Positions 1 through 7,714 of a stretch of 64,000 bases of DNA are shown in pieces. The translations under genes and the position numbers were made by a program. The notes under the pieces were generated by a model. The model was not told the origin of the DNA and made no database searches. It saw nothing but the letters and a program-made list of their open reading frames with translations. Every line of letters starts with the position of its first letter. Position 1 is the first letter of the stretch. Source of the DNA: JADJNW01 sp964526645 (GTDB taxonomy: Bacteria > Bacteroidota > Bacteroidia > Chitinophagales > Saprospiraceae); NCBI GenBank assembly GCA_964526645.1, contig CAZGJN010000002.1, positions 179,755 through 243,754 on the forward strand. The letters are read 5' to 3'.

Positions 1-130
1 CATTGGTACGCCGATTGATCGCAACGATAGAGGGTTCATCTACCACCACTTGGCCGTCTTGTATGATGAGCGTATTGGCCGTTCCAAGGTCTATTGCCAA
101 TTCCTGTTTGAAGAAGCTGAAAAGTTTCAT
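1..130 (-). CDS. mreB: Rod shape-determining protein MreB, N-terminal fragment cut by the window edge
   Basis: Only the first 43 codons are present; the gene reads leftward out of the window. The reverse strand from 130 reads MKLFSFFKQELAIDLGTANT and continues LIIQDGQVVVDEPSIVAIN. The stretch IDLGTANT is the phosphate-1 loop that opens the actin/HSP70 ATPase fold in MreB. MreB polymerises under the inner membrane and guides lateral peptidoglycan synthesis. The 180 bases between it and the M16 gene on the right probably carry its promoter, but no good TAnnTTTG box was found there. The family call is firm; nothing can be said about the rest of the protein. Confidence 0.88.
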   Translation of the reverse strand, partial: MKLFSFFKQELAIDLGTANTLIIQDGQVVVDEPSIVAINRRTN

Positions 131-310
131 TTATATCGTGCCCTCCGTTTAACTTGGTTTGCGCCAAGAGAATTACTGTCCTGAAAAGATTTTCTTGAAT
201 GTCGGAATTTCAGGCGCAAATCAAAGGAAATTTTGTTGAAAAAGGAAATGTAAACACTTCTTATTTGTGCTATTTCCAGGTTTTTACGAAAAAACGGGAA
301 CTTTATTTTA

Positions 311-1588
311 TCAAACTTCTCCAACGATGACTTCCCAGTAATCTTTTGGGTTTAAATATTGCTGAGCAAGGCTTCTTAGCGCCTCGCTATCAATAGATTG
401 CACTTTTTCCACTAATTCTTCGAAGAAAGACAAGGGAAGGTTTTCTGTTATTAGTGTTTTGACTACATCCGATACGTTGAACGGGCCATCCAGCATGGTT
501 AAAAAATTACCCAATAAATAATTTCGCACCATTTCCAATTCTGGCGCTTCCACGATTTCCTGCCTCAGGTGCTCCATTTCCTTATAAATCTCCGCTATCG
601 TTTGGTTGACAAACTCATTGCCTACTTCTGTGCTGATATAAAAACAGCCATCAAAGTTCATGGTATCCAGTATGGAATAGATATTATAAGTGTAGCCTTT
701 TTCTTCTCTGATATTTTCCATCAGGCGGGAGCCAAAATACCCGCCCAGCACCGTATTGAGGACGTACATGCCTGCGTAGTCGGGATGATGGCGATTAAAT
801 AGCTTTCTACCTATTCTGATTGCCATTTGGATTGTGTCAGGCAATTTCACCCGAACAGTCTGCGGCTGATTGTTATTTCCTTCTACGAGATTCGGTTCTA
901 CAGGATTTCCTTTCCAAATGGCAGGACTCAGGTATTTGTTTAGCAGTTCGATAGTGTTGTTTTCTATCTTTCCACTCAAGAAAATCTTACAGTTCCCTGT
1001 GGTGTAGCAACGCCCAAAGTGCTGTAAAAGATCTTCTCTTTGCAATTCTCCGTAGGTTTCAGGAAAGCTATTGTATCCATAGGGGTGGTTTGCACCAAAA
1101 ATCAATTCCGTAACTGTGCGATAGGCAATTGTGTCGTTTTTGGTTAAATCAATTTGCAAACTTTGCTGATTGACCTGAATGAAGGTATCCAATTCTTGTT
1201 GTGGAAATATAGGAGATTGGAGCATTTCGGCTAATATGGGCAGTACTTTCTCGAAGTGCTTTGTCAGGCTGAACAAGGTGATGTTGGAGGTATCAATATT
1301 AAAAGGGGTGCTCAAGCCCGCTCCATAAAAATCAATTTTTTCGGCGATAGCAGCGGAGCTAAAGTTTTTAGTGCCTTCTTTCAGCATACTGGCGGTAGCA
1401 CGCGCCGATAGTTTCTTTTGTTCATAAGGTCTTCCAGAGTTGAATACAATTTCAACCTTCAAAACTTCCTGTGTCCCCATATTGACTACATAGAGCGGAA
1501 TGCCCTTATCGAGGGTATAAAAAGCCACGGGCGGCAGCTTCAGGTGGTGAATGGGCTTGATCAGGGGCGACTGTGTCCGGTCCAACAT
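311..1588 (-). CDS. M16 family (insulinase-like) peptidase homologue lacking the zinc site
   Basis: The 425-residue protein has the two-domain M16 fold of zinc peptidases and mitochondrial processing peptidase subunits. The C-terminal half carries the arginine/tyrosine substrate-binding region around SRLMENIREEKGYTYNIYS. In the N-terminal domain, where active members have HxxEH, the aligned stretch near residues 63-72 reads RATASMLKEG, with no His or Glu ligands. It should therefore be the non-catalytic type of subunit, which in many bacteria pairs with an active M16 partner. No partner gene is adjacent: mreB lies downstream and dnaN diverges upstream. No signal peptide is visible, so it is probably cytoplasmic. 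The family is sure; the inactive assignment follows from the missing motif. Confidence 0.85.
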   Translation of the reverse strand: MLDRTQSPLIKPIHHLKLPPVAFYTLDKGIPLYVVNMGTQEVLKVEIVFNSGRPYEQKKLSARATASMLKEGTKNFSSAAIAEKIDFYGAGLSTPFNIDTSNITLFSLTKHFEKVLPILAEMLQSPIFPQQELDTFIQVNQQSLQIDLTKNDTIAYRTVTELIFGANHPYGYNSFPETYGELQREDLLQHFGRCYTTGNCKIFLSGKIENNTIELLNKYLSPAIWKGNPVEPNLVEGNNNQPQTVRVKLPDTIQMAIRIGRKLFNRHHPDYAGMYVLNTVLGGYFGSRLMENIREEKGYTYNIYSILDTMNFDGCFYISTEVGNEFVNQTIAEIYKEMEHLRQEIVEAPELEMVRNYLLGNFLTMLDGPFNVSDVVKTLITENLPLSFFEELVEKVQSIDSEALRSLAQQYLNPKDYWEVIVGEV

Positions 1589-1713
1589 AAGTTATTGACA
1601 ATTAGGGATGCAAAGATATAATGCCCCGCCAGATACCGCGTATGGGGGGGCATTTTTTTTCTGTTTGCACTCAATTTTTATCAAAAATACCTGCTCCGCC
1701 GCGTCTCGCGGAG

Positions 1714-1722
1714 TTATCCACA
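1714..1722 (+). promoter_or_regulatory. DnaA box upstream of dnaN
   Basis: TTATCCACA is a perfect match to the high-affinity DnaA box. It lies 110 bases before the dnaN start, within the 235-base gap between the divergent M16 and dnaN genes. A single box is not an origin; regulation of dnaN by DnaA is the simpler reading. Confidence 0.5.
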
Positions 1723-1763
1723 AACTGTTGGTTAATGAACGTAAAAAAATCCATAAGAAAATC

Positions 1764-1771
1764 TATTTTTG
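1764..1771 (+). promoter_or_regulatory. Candidate -7 promoter element for dnaN
   Basis: TATTTTTG fits the Bacteroidota -7 consensus TAnnTTTG and would place the transcript start roughly 45 bases before the dnaN ATG. No clear TTTG -33 box is seen at the expected distance, so the call is tentative. Confidence 0.4.
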
Positions 1772-1823
1772 TGTTTCAACAAGGATTTACTCACACTTTT
1801 TTAAAAAAGTCCGACAAACATTT

Positions 1824-2939
1824 ATGAAATTCAGTGTCTCTTCCTCCGAATTACTCAAACGATTGCAAATGGCGAGCGGCGCTATCGGCGCCAATCCGGT
1901 GCTGCCCATTCTCGAAGACTTTCTTTTTACGATCAATAATAACAAGTTGATCATAGCTGCTACTGATTTGGAAACTTCTATCACTACGGAGATCGAAATC
2001 ATGGCGGATTCTGATGGCGCAATTGCCGTGCCGGGCAAAATTTTACTCGAAACACTCAAAGCCCTGCCACAGCAGCCTATCACTTTTTCTATCAATGAGG
2101 ATAATTTTGGCATTGAAATTACTTCTGCTTACGGCAAATATCGGCTGGCGGGTGAAAATGGGCAGGATTTTCCGCGCATTCCAGAACCCGATAGCGTAGA
2201 TACAGTCACCGTGAGCGCGCCTGTGCTCAACCAGGGCATCAGCAAAACACTTTTTGCTACCAGCAATGATGAACTGCGCCCAGCCATGTCGGGGGTATAT
2301 TTTCAGTTGGATTTTAATAAAATCACTTTTGTAGCTACCGATGCGCACAAATTAGTCAAATATGCTTTTTCTGATGTAGCAAGCGATGTTTCTACCTCTT
2401 TTATCGTACCCAAAAAAGCGCTCAACCTGCTCAAAAACGCCTTGCCCGCTAATGGGGAAGTCAAATTGGCTTTTAATAAAGCGAACGCCTTTTTTTCCTT
2501 TGAGGATACCCAATTGGTATGCCGCCTGATAGATGCGCGCTATCCAGATTACAACGCCGTGATTCCGGTAGATAACCCCAACGTATTGACAATTCCGCGC
2601 GCGGATTTTCAGAATTCCCTCAAGCGAATCGCGATTTATGCCAATAAAACAACCAATCAGGTTATTTTGAATATTAGTGAAGGAAGCCTGACGATTTCTG
2701 CGCAAGACCTGGATTTTTCGAACGAGGCGGTGGAGCAACTCTCTTGTACTTATGATGGCAACCCGATTACCATTGGGTTTAATGCGAAATTTCTTGTAGA
2801 AATGCTGAGCGTGATAGACGCAGATGAAGTCAAGGTGGAAATGTCAACGCCTACGCGAGCGGGCATTTTGCTGCCATTAGAAGAAAAAGAAAATGAAAAA
2901 ATATTGATGTTGGTCATGCCGGTGATGCTGAGCAATTGA
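1824..2939 (+). CDS. dnaN: DNA polymerase III sliding clamp (beta subunit)
   Basis: The beta clamp forms a ring around DNA and tethers the replicative polymerase. The 371-residue length is standard for three tandem clamp domains (about 1-120, 121-245 and 246-371). The start MKFSVSSSELLKRLQ is typical, and the C-terminus ends LVMPVMLSN, matching the usual M-P-[VM] tail of clamps. The reading frame is open 72 codons further upstream, but that extension has no clamp similarity and would cover the DnaA box and promoter, so ATG 1824 is used. dnaA and recF are not neighbours here. A small lipoprotein gene, nadD and porZ follow on the same strand. Confidence 0.97.
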   Translation: MKFSVSSSELLKRLQMASGAIGANPVLPILEDFLFTINNNKLIIAATDLETSITTEIEIMADSDGAIAVPGKILLETLKALPQQPITFSINEDNFGIEITSAYGKYRLAGENGQDFPRIPEPDSVDTVTVSAPVLNQGISKTLFATSNDELRPAMSGVYFQLDFNKITFVATDAHKLVKYAFSDVASDVSTSFIVPKKALNLLKNALPANGEVKLAFNKANAFFSFEDTQLVCRLIDARYPDYNAVIPVDNPNVLTIPRADFQNSLKRIAIYANKTTNQVILNISEGSLTISAQDLDFSNEAVEQLSCTYDGNPITIGFNAKFLVEMLSVIDADEVKVEMSTPTRAGILLPLEEKENEKILMLVMPVMLSN

Positions 2940-3006
2940 TCCCTGCCATCAAATTTTTACAAGTGCACCCTGAGAGCAATGATCAACCTGTTATAATTAT
3001 TTGAAA

Positions 3007-3474
3007 ATGAAACAGCTTTTGTGGATATTTTTTGTGAGCATTTTGTTTGTTGCTTGCCAAAAGGAGCCAAAACTTCCAGAGGCACCTGAAGCCGTTGTAA
3101 AAAAATTTCAAAAATACATTGACAATAACCAGTTTGAAGAAGCCAAGCTGCTGAGTACGCCTCGTGGAAAAGAGCGTTTGGATGACCTTGCCGAAATTAT
3201 TCGATACGAACTGGAAGATTCTACCATTTTCAGCACGACTTTTTTGAGTGTGAATTGTAGTATCACTGCGGATACCGCCATTTGTATTTGCAATGTAAAA
3301 GATAAGTACGAGGAAGAAGCCTACGAAACGGAGTACAAACTGATAAAAATCAATGGTCAGTGGCTGGTGGACATCCCCGAAGAGGAAAAAATTGAAGAAG
3401 AAGAATTTATTGAAGAAATGCTGGACAGCCTCGATTTTGATTCCCTTTTCATAGAAAATGGCTCAGGGCGATAG
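3007..3474 (+). CDS. Small lipoprotein, possible DUF4878/NTF2-like fold
   Basis: This 155-residue protein begins MKQLLWIFFVSILFVACQKE, a short signal peptide with a lipobox (FVAC) so that the mature protein would start at Cys17 and be lipid-anchored. The body, with segments such as AVVKKFQKYIDNNQFEEAK and a later KINGQWLVDIPEE, resembles DUF4878-type NTF2-like lipoproteins in which a helix is followed by a curved sheet. The C-terminus is very acidic (runs of Glu and Asp). A TTG two codons earlier is also possible, but ATG 3007 gives a normal signal peptide. Its end touches nadD, suggesting co-transcription. The substrate or partner is unknown. Confidence 0.75.
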   Translation: MKQLLWIFFVSILFVACQKEPKLPEAPEAVVKKFQKYIDNNQFEEAKLLSTPRGKERLDDLAEIIRYELEDSTIFSTTFLSVNCSITADTAICICNVKDKYEEEAYETEYKLIKINGQWLVDIPEEEKIEEEEFIEEMLDSLDFDSLFIENGSGR

Positions 3475-3478
3475 GGCT

Positions 3479-4072
3479 ATGGGTAATGCTCCTAAAATAG
3501 GGCTGTTTTTTGGCTCTTTCAATCCTGTGCACGTTGGGCACATGATTCTCGCCAACTACATGGCTACCCAAACGGAGCTTAAACAAGTGTGGCTGGTGGT
3601 GTCTCCTCACAACCCACTCAAGCCCAAGCGTACCCTCGCACGAGACTATGACCGCTTGCACCTGGTACAATTGGCTATCGGTGATAATTTGCACCTTCGG
3701 GTTTCTGATATTGAATTTACTTTGCCGCAGCCTTCCTACACAATCAATACCCTGACTTATCTGAAAGAAAAGCACCCTGATAAGCAATTCGTGCTCATCA
3801 TGGGCGCTGATAACCTGACTACGCTGCACAAATGGAAGCAGTATGAGCTGATTATGAGGGATTATGAAATCTATGTTTATAGCCGTCCTTCCTATGATTT
3901 AGGCAATTTTGCGGAGCATTCCAACATCCGCGTTTTTGATCAGGTGCCCCTGATGGATATTTCTTCTACTTATATTCGGAATTGCCTGAAGCAAGGCAAG
4001 TCTGTACAATACTTAGTGCCGGATGCAGTATATGCTTATTTAAGTACCAATAATTTTTATAAAAACCTGTAA
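3479..4072 (+). CDS. nadD: Nicotinate-nucleotide adenylyltransferase
   Basis: NadD converts nicotinate mononucleotide and ATP to deamido-NAD in NAD biosynthesis. The N-terminus carries the nucleotidyltransferase signature GLFFGSFNPVHVGH (the HxGH motif), and the C-terminal part holds ISSTYIRNCL, the family's ISSTxIR motif that contacts ATP. The 197-residue length is normal. Two starts are possible: ATG 3458 adds MAQGDRA and overlaps the preceding lipoprotein gene by 17 bases; ATG 3479 starts three residues before the conserved strand and leaves a 4-base gap. The second is preferred by homology, but the upstream A-rich context of the first does not exclude it. Confidence 0.93.
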   Translation: MGNAPKIGLFFGSFNPVHVGHMILANYMATQTELKQVWLVVSPHNPLKPKRTLARDYDRLHLVQLAIGDNLHLRVSDIEFTLPQPSYTINTLTYLKEKHPDKQFVLIMGADNLTTLHKWKQYELIMRDYEIYVYSRPSYDLGNFAEHSNIRVFDQVPLMDISSTYIRNCLKQGKSVQYLVPDAVYAYLSTNNFYKNL

Positions 4073-4163
4073 GCCGCTTGACAATCCTTGTTTAATTTTT
4101 TTCATCAGCGCAATAAGCGTTTTATATCCTTAGTTCTGTTATTGCAAAAAAAAAGACGACACG

Positions 4164-6503
4164 ATGCTTAGATATTTACTCCTTGCTGGCTTTGTATTAT
4201 GGGCATTTGCCTTGTTATCTCAGGGGAAGTTATCCATCGGGCAATGGCGTGCTCACCTGCCTTATGTGGTGGGACAGTATGTGACCCAAAGCGATTCTAA
4301 AATTTACTACTCCACTGGCGGGTCAATAGTAGCATTCGATAAAGAAGAGATGTCCACAGAATTTATTTCAAAGGTGGAAGGACTGAGCAACACCGGAATT
4401 CGGCTGATCAAGTACAATCGCCTGAGCGATATCCTGATCGTGGTGTATAATAATAGCGTGATTGATCTAATCAAAGCAGATGAAATCGTAACGCTTAATC
4501 AAATTCGTAATTTTAAAGGGATTGTAGGCGAAAAAATTGTGTACGACATTTTTGTACAAAATGATTCCATCGTTTACCTAGCCGCTAATTATGGCATTTC
4601 CAAACTGAATATCAAAGCCAATCAATTTGTTTTTACGACTTTCACGGGCGTGGATGTCACCGGGGTCAGTCTATTCGAGGGCAATCTGTACGCTGCCACT
4701 ACCGATGGGCTATACCGCACGGCTGAAAATAATGCAAACATCACGGACATTACCACCTGGGCCTGGCTGGGGCAGAATCAAGGATTCCCCATTGACTATG
4801 TGGCTTCGGCTATCACAAGTTTTGGCGGCAATTTATACTTGGGTGTCAATGATACATTGTGCCGATGGAAAAATAACCAACTCGAAAAAGTTTATTTCGA
4901 GAGGGGCTTGAAGCTACAATTTCTTTCTGCCGAAGGGCAAAACCTCCTTATTGGCTATCGCTGCTCTTTTAGTTGCAATCGGGGCAAGGTGTTGTATTTA
5001 AAACCTGATGCTACCCTGGGCACTACTGCCACCAATTGTGTAGATTTTCCTAATTTCGCTATAGAAGATGAAAAAGGGCGGGTTTGGTTTGGCGATGGCA
5101 ATCGAAATTTCAGAATGGTGAACCAGCTCACGGATGAATTTTGTACCAACCTGAATTTAAATTCTCCTTACTCCGAGTTTAGTCGAGAAATCACCATCCA
5201 AGATGATCAGGTCTGGCTGGCATCAGGCAATGTCAATCAAGTGTTTAGCTATCGCTTTCTAGATCATGGCTTTGCTTCTTTGATTGACGGGCGGTGGACC
5301 ATCTACAACCGCTTCACTCGTGATGAACTCAAAGGGGAAGATAAAAACGATATAAACGATGATTTACTCGATTTTATCACCATCGCTATTCATCCTGACA
5401 ATGGCAAAGTATATGCCGGTTCTTTTTTTGAGGGGCTGATCGAATACGACGGGCAAAGTATGATTTTGTATAATGAAAAAAACTCGTCTTTGGGCAATGC
5501 CGTTGGCGATATTCAAAGGACGCGCATCAGCGGCTTGGCTTTTGATGAAGATAATAACCTCTGGATTGCTAATCATGCTGCGGATCGCCCAATCTCGGTT
5601 TTAAAAAACGATGGCACCTGGCAAAGTTTCAAACCTTCCTGCAATCAAACGGAGTTACATCAGTTGGCAATTGACCAAAACGGCTACAAATGGTTTGTGA
5701 CAAGCAATAGCAATTCGGGTGTTGTACTTTTTGACGAAGGCGATATAGACAATCCCGCCGATGACCGATGCCGAATTTTTACCGAAAATAATAGCAATCT
5801 CCCTACGAACACGGCCAACTGCCTTGCCGTAGACCTCGATGGCGATGTCTGGGTGGGAACTGCCCAAGGGGTGATTATTTTTGAATGTGGTAGTAGCGCT
5901 TTTGAAGAGCCTTGCATCGGTACCCGCCGGGTGGTAGAGTTGGATGATTTTGGGGCGTTTTTGCTTTCTACCTTAGAGATCACTGCTATTGCCGTGGATG
6001 GTGCCAATCGGAAATGGGTGGGTACTAAAAGTGGTGTTTTTTTACTTTCTCCTTCCGGTGAAGAGCAAATTGAGCATTTCACGGCGGAAAATTCTCCGCT
6101 TTTTGATAATGTCATCAATGATATTGCTATCAATGCCAAAACAGGCGAGGTGTTCATCAGTACCGATAAGGGAGTGATTTCTTACCAAAGTGATGCCGTA
6201 GAAGGTAATAACCTTAGCCATTCCACTGTGGAGGTTTTTCCAAATCCGGTGCGCCCGGAATACCGTGGACCAATTGCCATCAAGGGCTTGGCGAGGGATG
6301 CGAATGTCAAAATTACAGATGTGACAGGAAGGCTGGTGTACGAAACCCAAGCGCTGGGAGGGCAAGCTATTTGGGATGGGAATGACTATAATGGCAAACG
6401 CGCGCAATCAGGGGTGTACTTAGTGTTCAGCACCAGTAATGCCTGGTATGCAGGCTTTGGCAAACCCGATGCAGCAGTTGCCAAGATTGTGATTATCAAT
6501 TAA
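4164..6503 (+). CDS. porZ: PorZ-like type IX secretion protein with beta-propellers and sorting-type C-terminus
   Basis: The 779-residue protein starts with a signal peptide (MLRYLLLAGFVLWAFALLSQ) followed by IGQWRAHLPY, the usual opening of PorZ proteins. Many short two-component-regulator-type propeller repeats follow, for example LWIANHAADRPISVL, VWVGTAQGVIIF and KWVGTKSGVFLL. The last 80 residues (EVFPNPVRPEYRGPIAIKG onward, with GRLVYE and GVYLVF) form a T9SS-type C-terminal domain. In Porphyromonas gingivalis PorZ, of nearly the same length, is part of the surface attachment complex that links secreted cargo to anionic lipopolysaccharide. The gene stands apart from other secretion genes. 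A general secreted propeller protein is the alternative, but the N-terminus and length favour PorZ. Confidence 0.85.
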   Translation: MLRYLLLAGFVLWAFALLSQGKLSIGQWRAHLPYVVGQYVTQSDSKIYYSTGGSIVAFDKEEMSTEFISKVEGLSNTGIRLIKYNRLSDILIVVYNNSVIDLIKADEIVTLNQIRNFKGIVGEKIVYDIFVQNDSIVYLAANYGISKLNIKANQFVFTTFTGVDVTGVSLFEGNLYAATTDGLYRTAENNANITDITTWAWLGQNQGFPIDYVASAITSFGGNLYLGVNDTLCRWKNNQLEKVYFERGLKLQFLSAEGQNLLIGYRCSFSCNRGKVLYLKPDATLGTTATNCVDFPNFAIEDEKGRVWFGDGNRNFRMVNQLTDEFCTNLNLNSPYSEFSREITIQDDQVWLASGNVNQVFSYRFLDHGFASLIDGRWTIYNRFTRDELKGEDKNDINDDLLDFITIAIHPDNGKVYAGSFFEGLIEYDGQSMILYNEKNSSLGNAVGDIQRTRISGLAFDEDNNLWIANHAADRPISVLKNDGTWQSFKPSCNQTELHQLAIDQNGYKWFVTSNSNSGVVLFDEGDIDNPADDRCRIFTENNSNLPTNTANCLAVDLDGDVWVGTAQGVIIFECGSSAFEEPCIGTRRVVELDDFGAFLLSTLEITAIAVDGANRKWVGTKSGVFLLSPSGEEQIEHFTAENSPLFDNVINDIAINAKTGEVFISTDKGVISYQSDAVEGNNLSHSTVEVFPNPVRPEYRGPIAIKGLARDANVKITDVTGRLVYETQALGGQAIWDGNDYNGKRAQSGVYLVFSTSNAWYAGFGKPDAAVAKIVIIN

Positions 6504-6513
6504 ATCCAGCGGT

Positions 6514-7452
6514 TTATGCTGTTTGAGAAGGATGGCGCTTTGTATTCCTGGGGTGGTAGCGAAGCAGGGTTTCCCGAAGATAATCCGTATCCAAATGCGT
6601 GTAAATCTCGGTGGTGAGGATAGATTCATGCCCCAGCATGTCTTGTACCGCTTTCAGATCCGCCCCTCCCTCGATGAGATGAGTCGCAAAAGAGTGCCGG
6701 AACGTGTGGGGGCTTATATTCTTTTGAATCCCTGCGGTTGCCGCACATTCTTTTACAATCAAAAAAACCATCACGCGCGTAAGCCCCTTACCCCTCTGAT
6801 TCAGAAAAACGATGTTTTCCGCCTCTTTTTTGATATTATTTTGCAACCGGCGTACGCCATCTATGTAAAAGCGCAAATGCTTGATCGCTTCTTCACCAAT
6901 CGGAACAATCCGCTCTTTGTCGCCTTTGCCAATGACTTTTATAAAGCCAATATCCAAAAAAAGATTACTCAGGCGCAATTCGGTTAATTCGCTTACGCGC
7001 AAACCGCTGGCGTAAAGGGTTTCGAGCATTGCCCGATTCCTCAGACCATGCTCCGTGCTCAGATCAATAGCGCTGATCAGTGCCTGAATTTCTTCGTAAG
7101 AAAGTACTTCCGGGATTTTGCGTGCAAGACGTGGACCTTCCAGCAAATCTGCAGGATTGGAATCAATCAAATCCTCTATTAGCAAATACTTGTAAAACGT
7201 TTTTAAAGCGGAAAGCATCCGCGCCTGTGAGCGAGCACCCAAGCCCAATTCATTGAGCCAGAGGATAAAATCTTCCAAATGTTTTGTGTGAATCGCTGCG
7301 GGAAGCACTTGGATATTGTGAAGCTCCAGGAATTGCACCAATTTTTTTAAATCCAGCAAGTACGCCTCTACCGTGTTGTCGGCCAAAGAGCGTTCCAAAG
7401 CCAGAAATGACTTGAATCCTTTGAGTGCCGTTTGCCAATCTGTATAATTCAA
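6514..7452 (-). CDS. xerD: Site-specific tyrosine recombinase XerD
   Basis: XerD with XerC resolves chromosome dimers at dif. The 312 residues comprise a SAM-like core-binding domain (about 7-95) and a catalytic domain (about 112-300). All catalytic residues are present: R152 in ASGLRVSEL, K176 in GKGDKER, H249 and R252 in HTFRHSFATHL, H275 in LGHESI, and the nucleophile Y284 in EIYTHLD. The gene faces porZ with only 10 bases between the stops and sits downstream of a 40-residue membrane protein gene. Length and the lack of mobile-element neighbours argue for the housekeeping Xer enzyme rather than an integrase; XerC is the main alternative name. Confidence 0.93.
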   Translation of the reverse strand: MNYTDWQTALKGFKSFLALERSLADNTVEAYLLDLKKLVQFLELHNIQVLPAAIHTKHLEDFILWLNELGLGARSQARMLSALKTFYKYLLIEDLIDSNPADLLEGPRLARKIPEVLSYEEIQALISAIDLSTEHGLRNRAMLETLYASGLRVSELTELRLSNLFLDIGFIKVIGKGDKERIVPIGEEAIKHLRFYIDGVRRLQNNIKKEAENIVFLNQRGKGLTRVMVFLIVKECAATAGIQKNISPHTFRHSFATHLIEGGADLKAVQDMLGHESILTTEIYTHLDTDYLRETLLRYHPRNTKRHPSQTA

Positions 7453-7486
7453 ATGATAAAAATTGAGCGTTGAAATGTAACTAACT

Positions 7487-7609
7487 TCAAAATGCGCACT
7501 TGCCGATCCCGATAAAAATAGCGACCCAAACCAGCCCTTTGATTAAAAAAAATAGAAAACCTGCCATACCAATGCGCTTCAGCCACAGTTTGAACTTAGT
7601 ATTTACCAT
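7487..7609 (-). CDS. 40-residue single-span membrane miniprotein
   Basis: The reverse strand encodes MVNTKFKLWLKRIGMAGF and then LFFLIKGLVWVAIFIGIGKCAF. The first 13 residues are basic; residues 14-36 form one hydrophobic segment. Very short Bacteroidota proteins with the same core, GFLFFLIKGL, are known to me only as hypothetical proteins, so the conservation of that core is recalled and not tested. It ends 34 bases before xerD on the same strand and could be co-transcribed. The role is unknown; size and charge distribution fit a small regulator or a subunit of a membrane complex. Confidence 0.6.
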   Translation of the reverse strand: MVNTKFKLWLKRIGMAGFLFFLIKGLVWVAIFIGIGKCAF

Positions 7610-7714
7610 GCATGATTCGTTTTGCTTGAAAACGCAGCACAACAGCGTATAGTTCAGTTTCTACTAAATTAGAAAGGTGCACTTGTTTATATTATAAGTC
7701 CATCATTAATCTTA

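Noticed and set aside
1608..1823. A 72-codon N-terminal extension of dnaN
   Set aside because: It has no clamp similarity, is Cys- and Lys-rich without pattern, and spans the DnaA box and promoter.
1589..1823. Chromosomal origin of replication
   Set aside because: Only one DnaA box and no AT-rich unwinding element with box clusters are present.
6514..7452. Integrase of a mobile element
   Set aside because: No attachment repeats or cargo; the length and motifs are those of housekeeping Xer recombinases.
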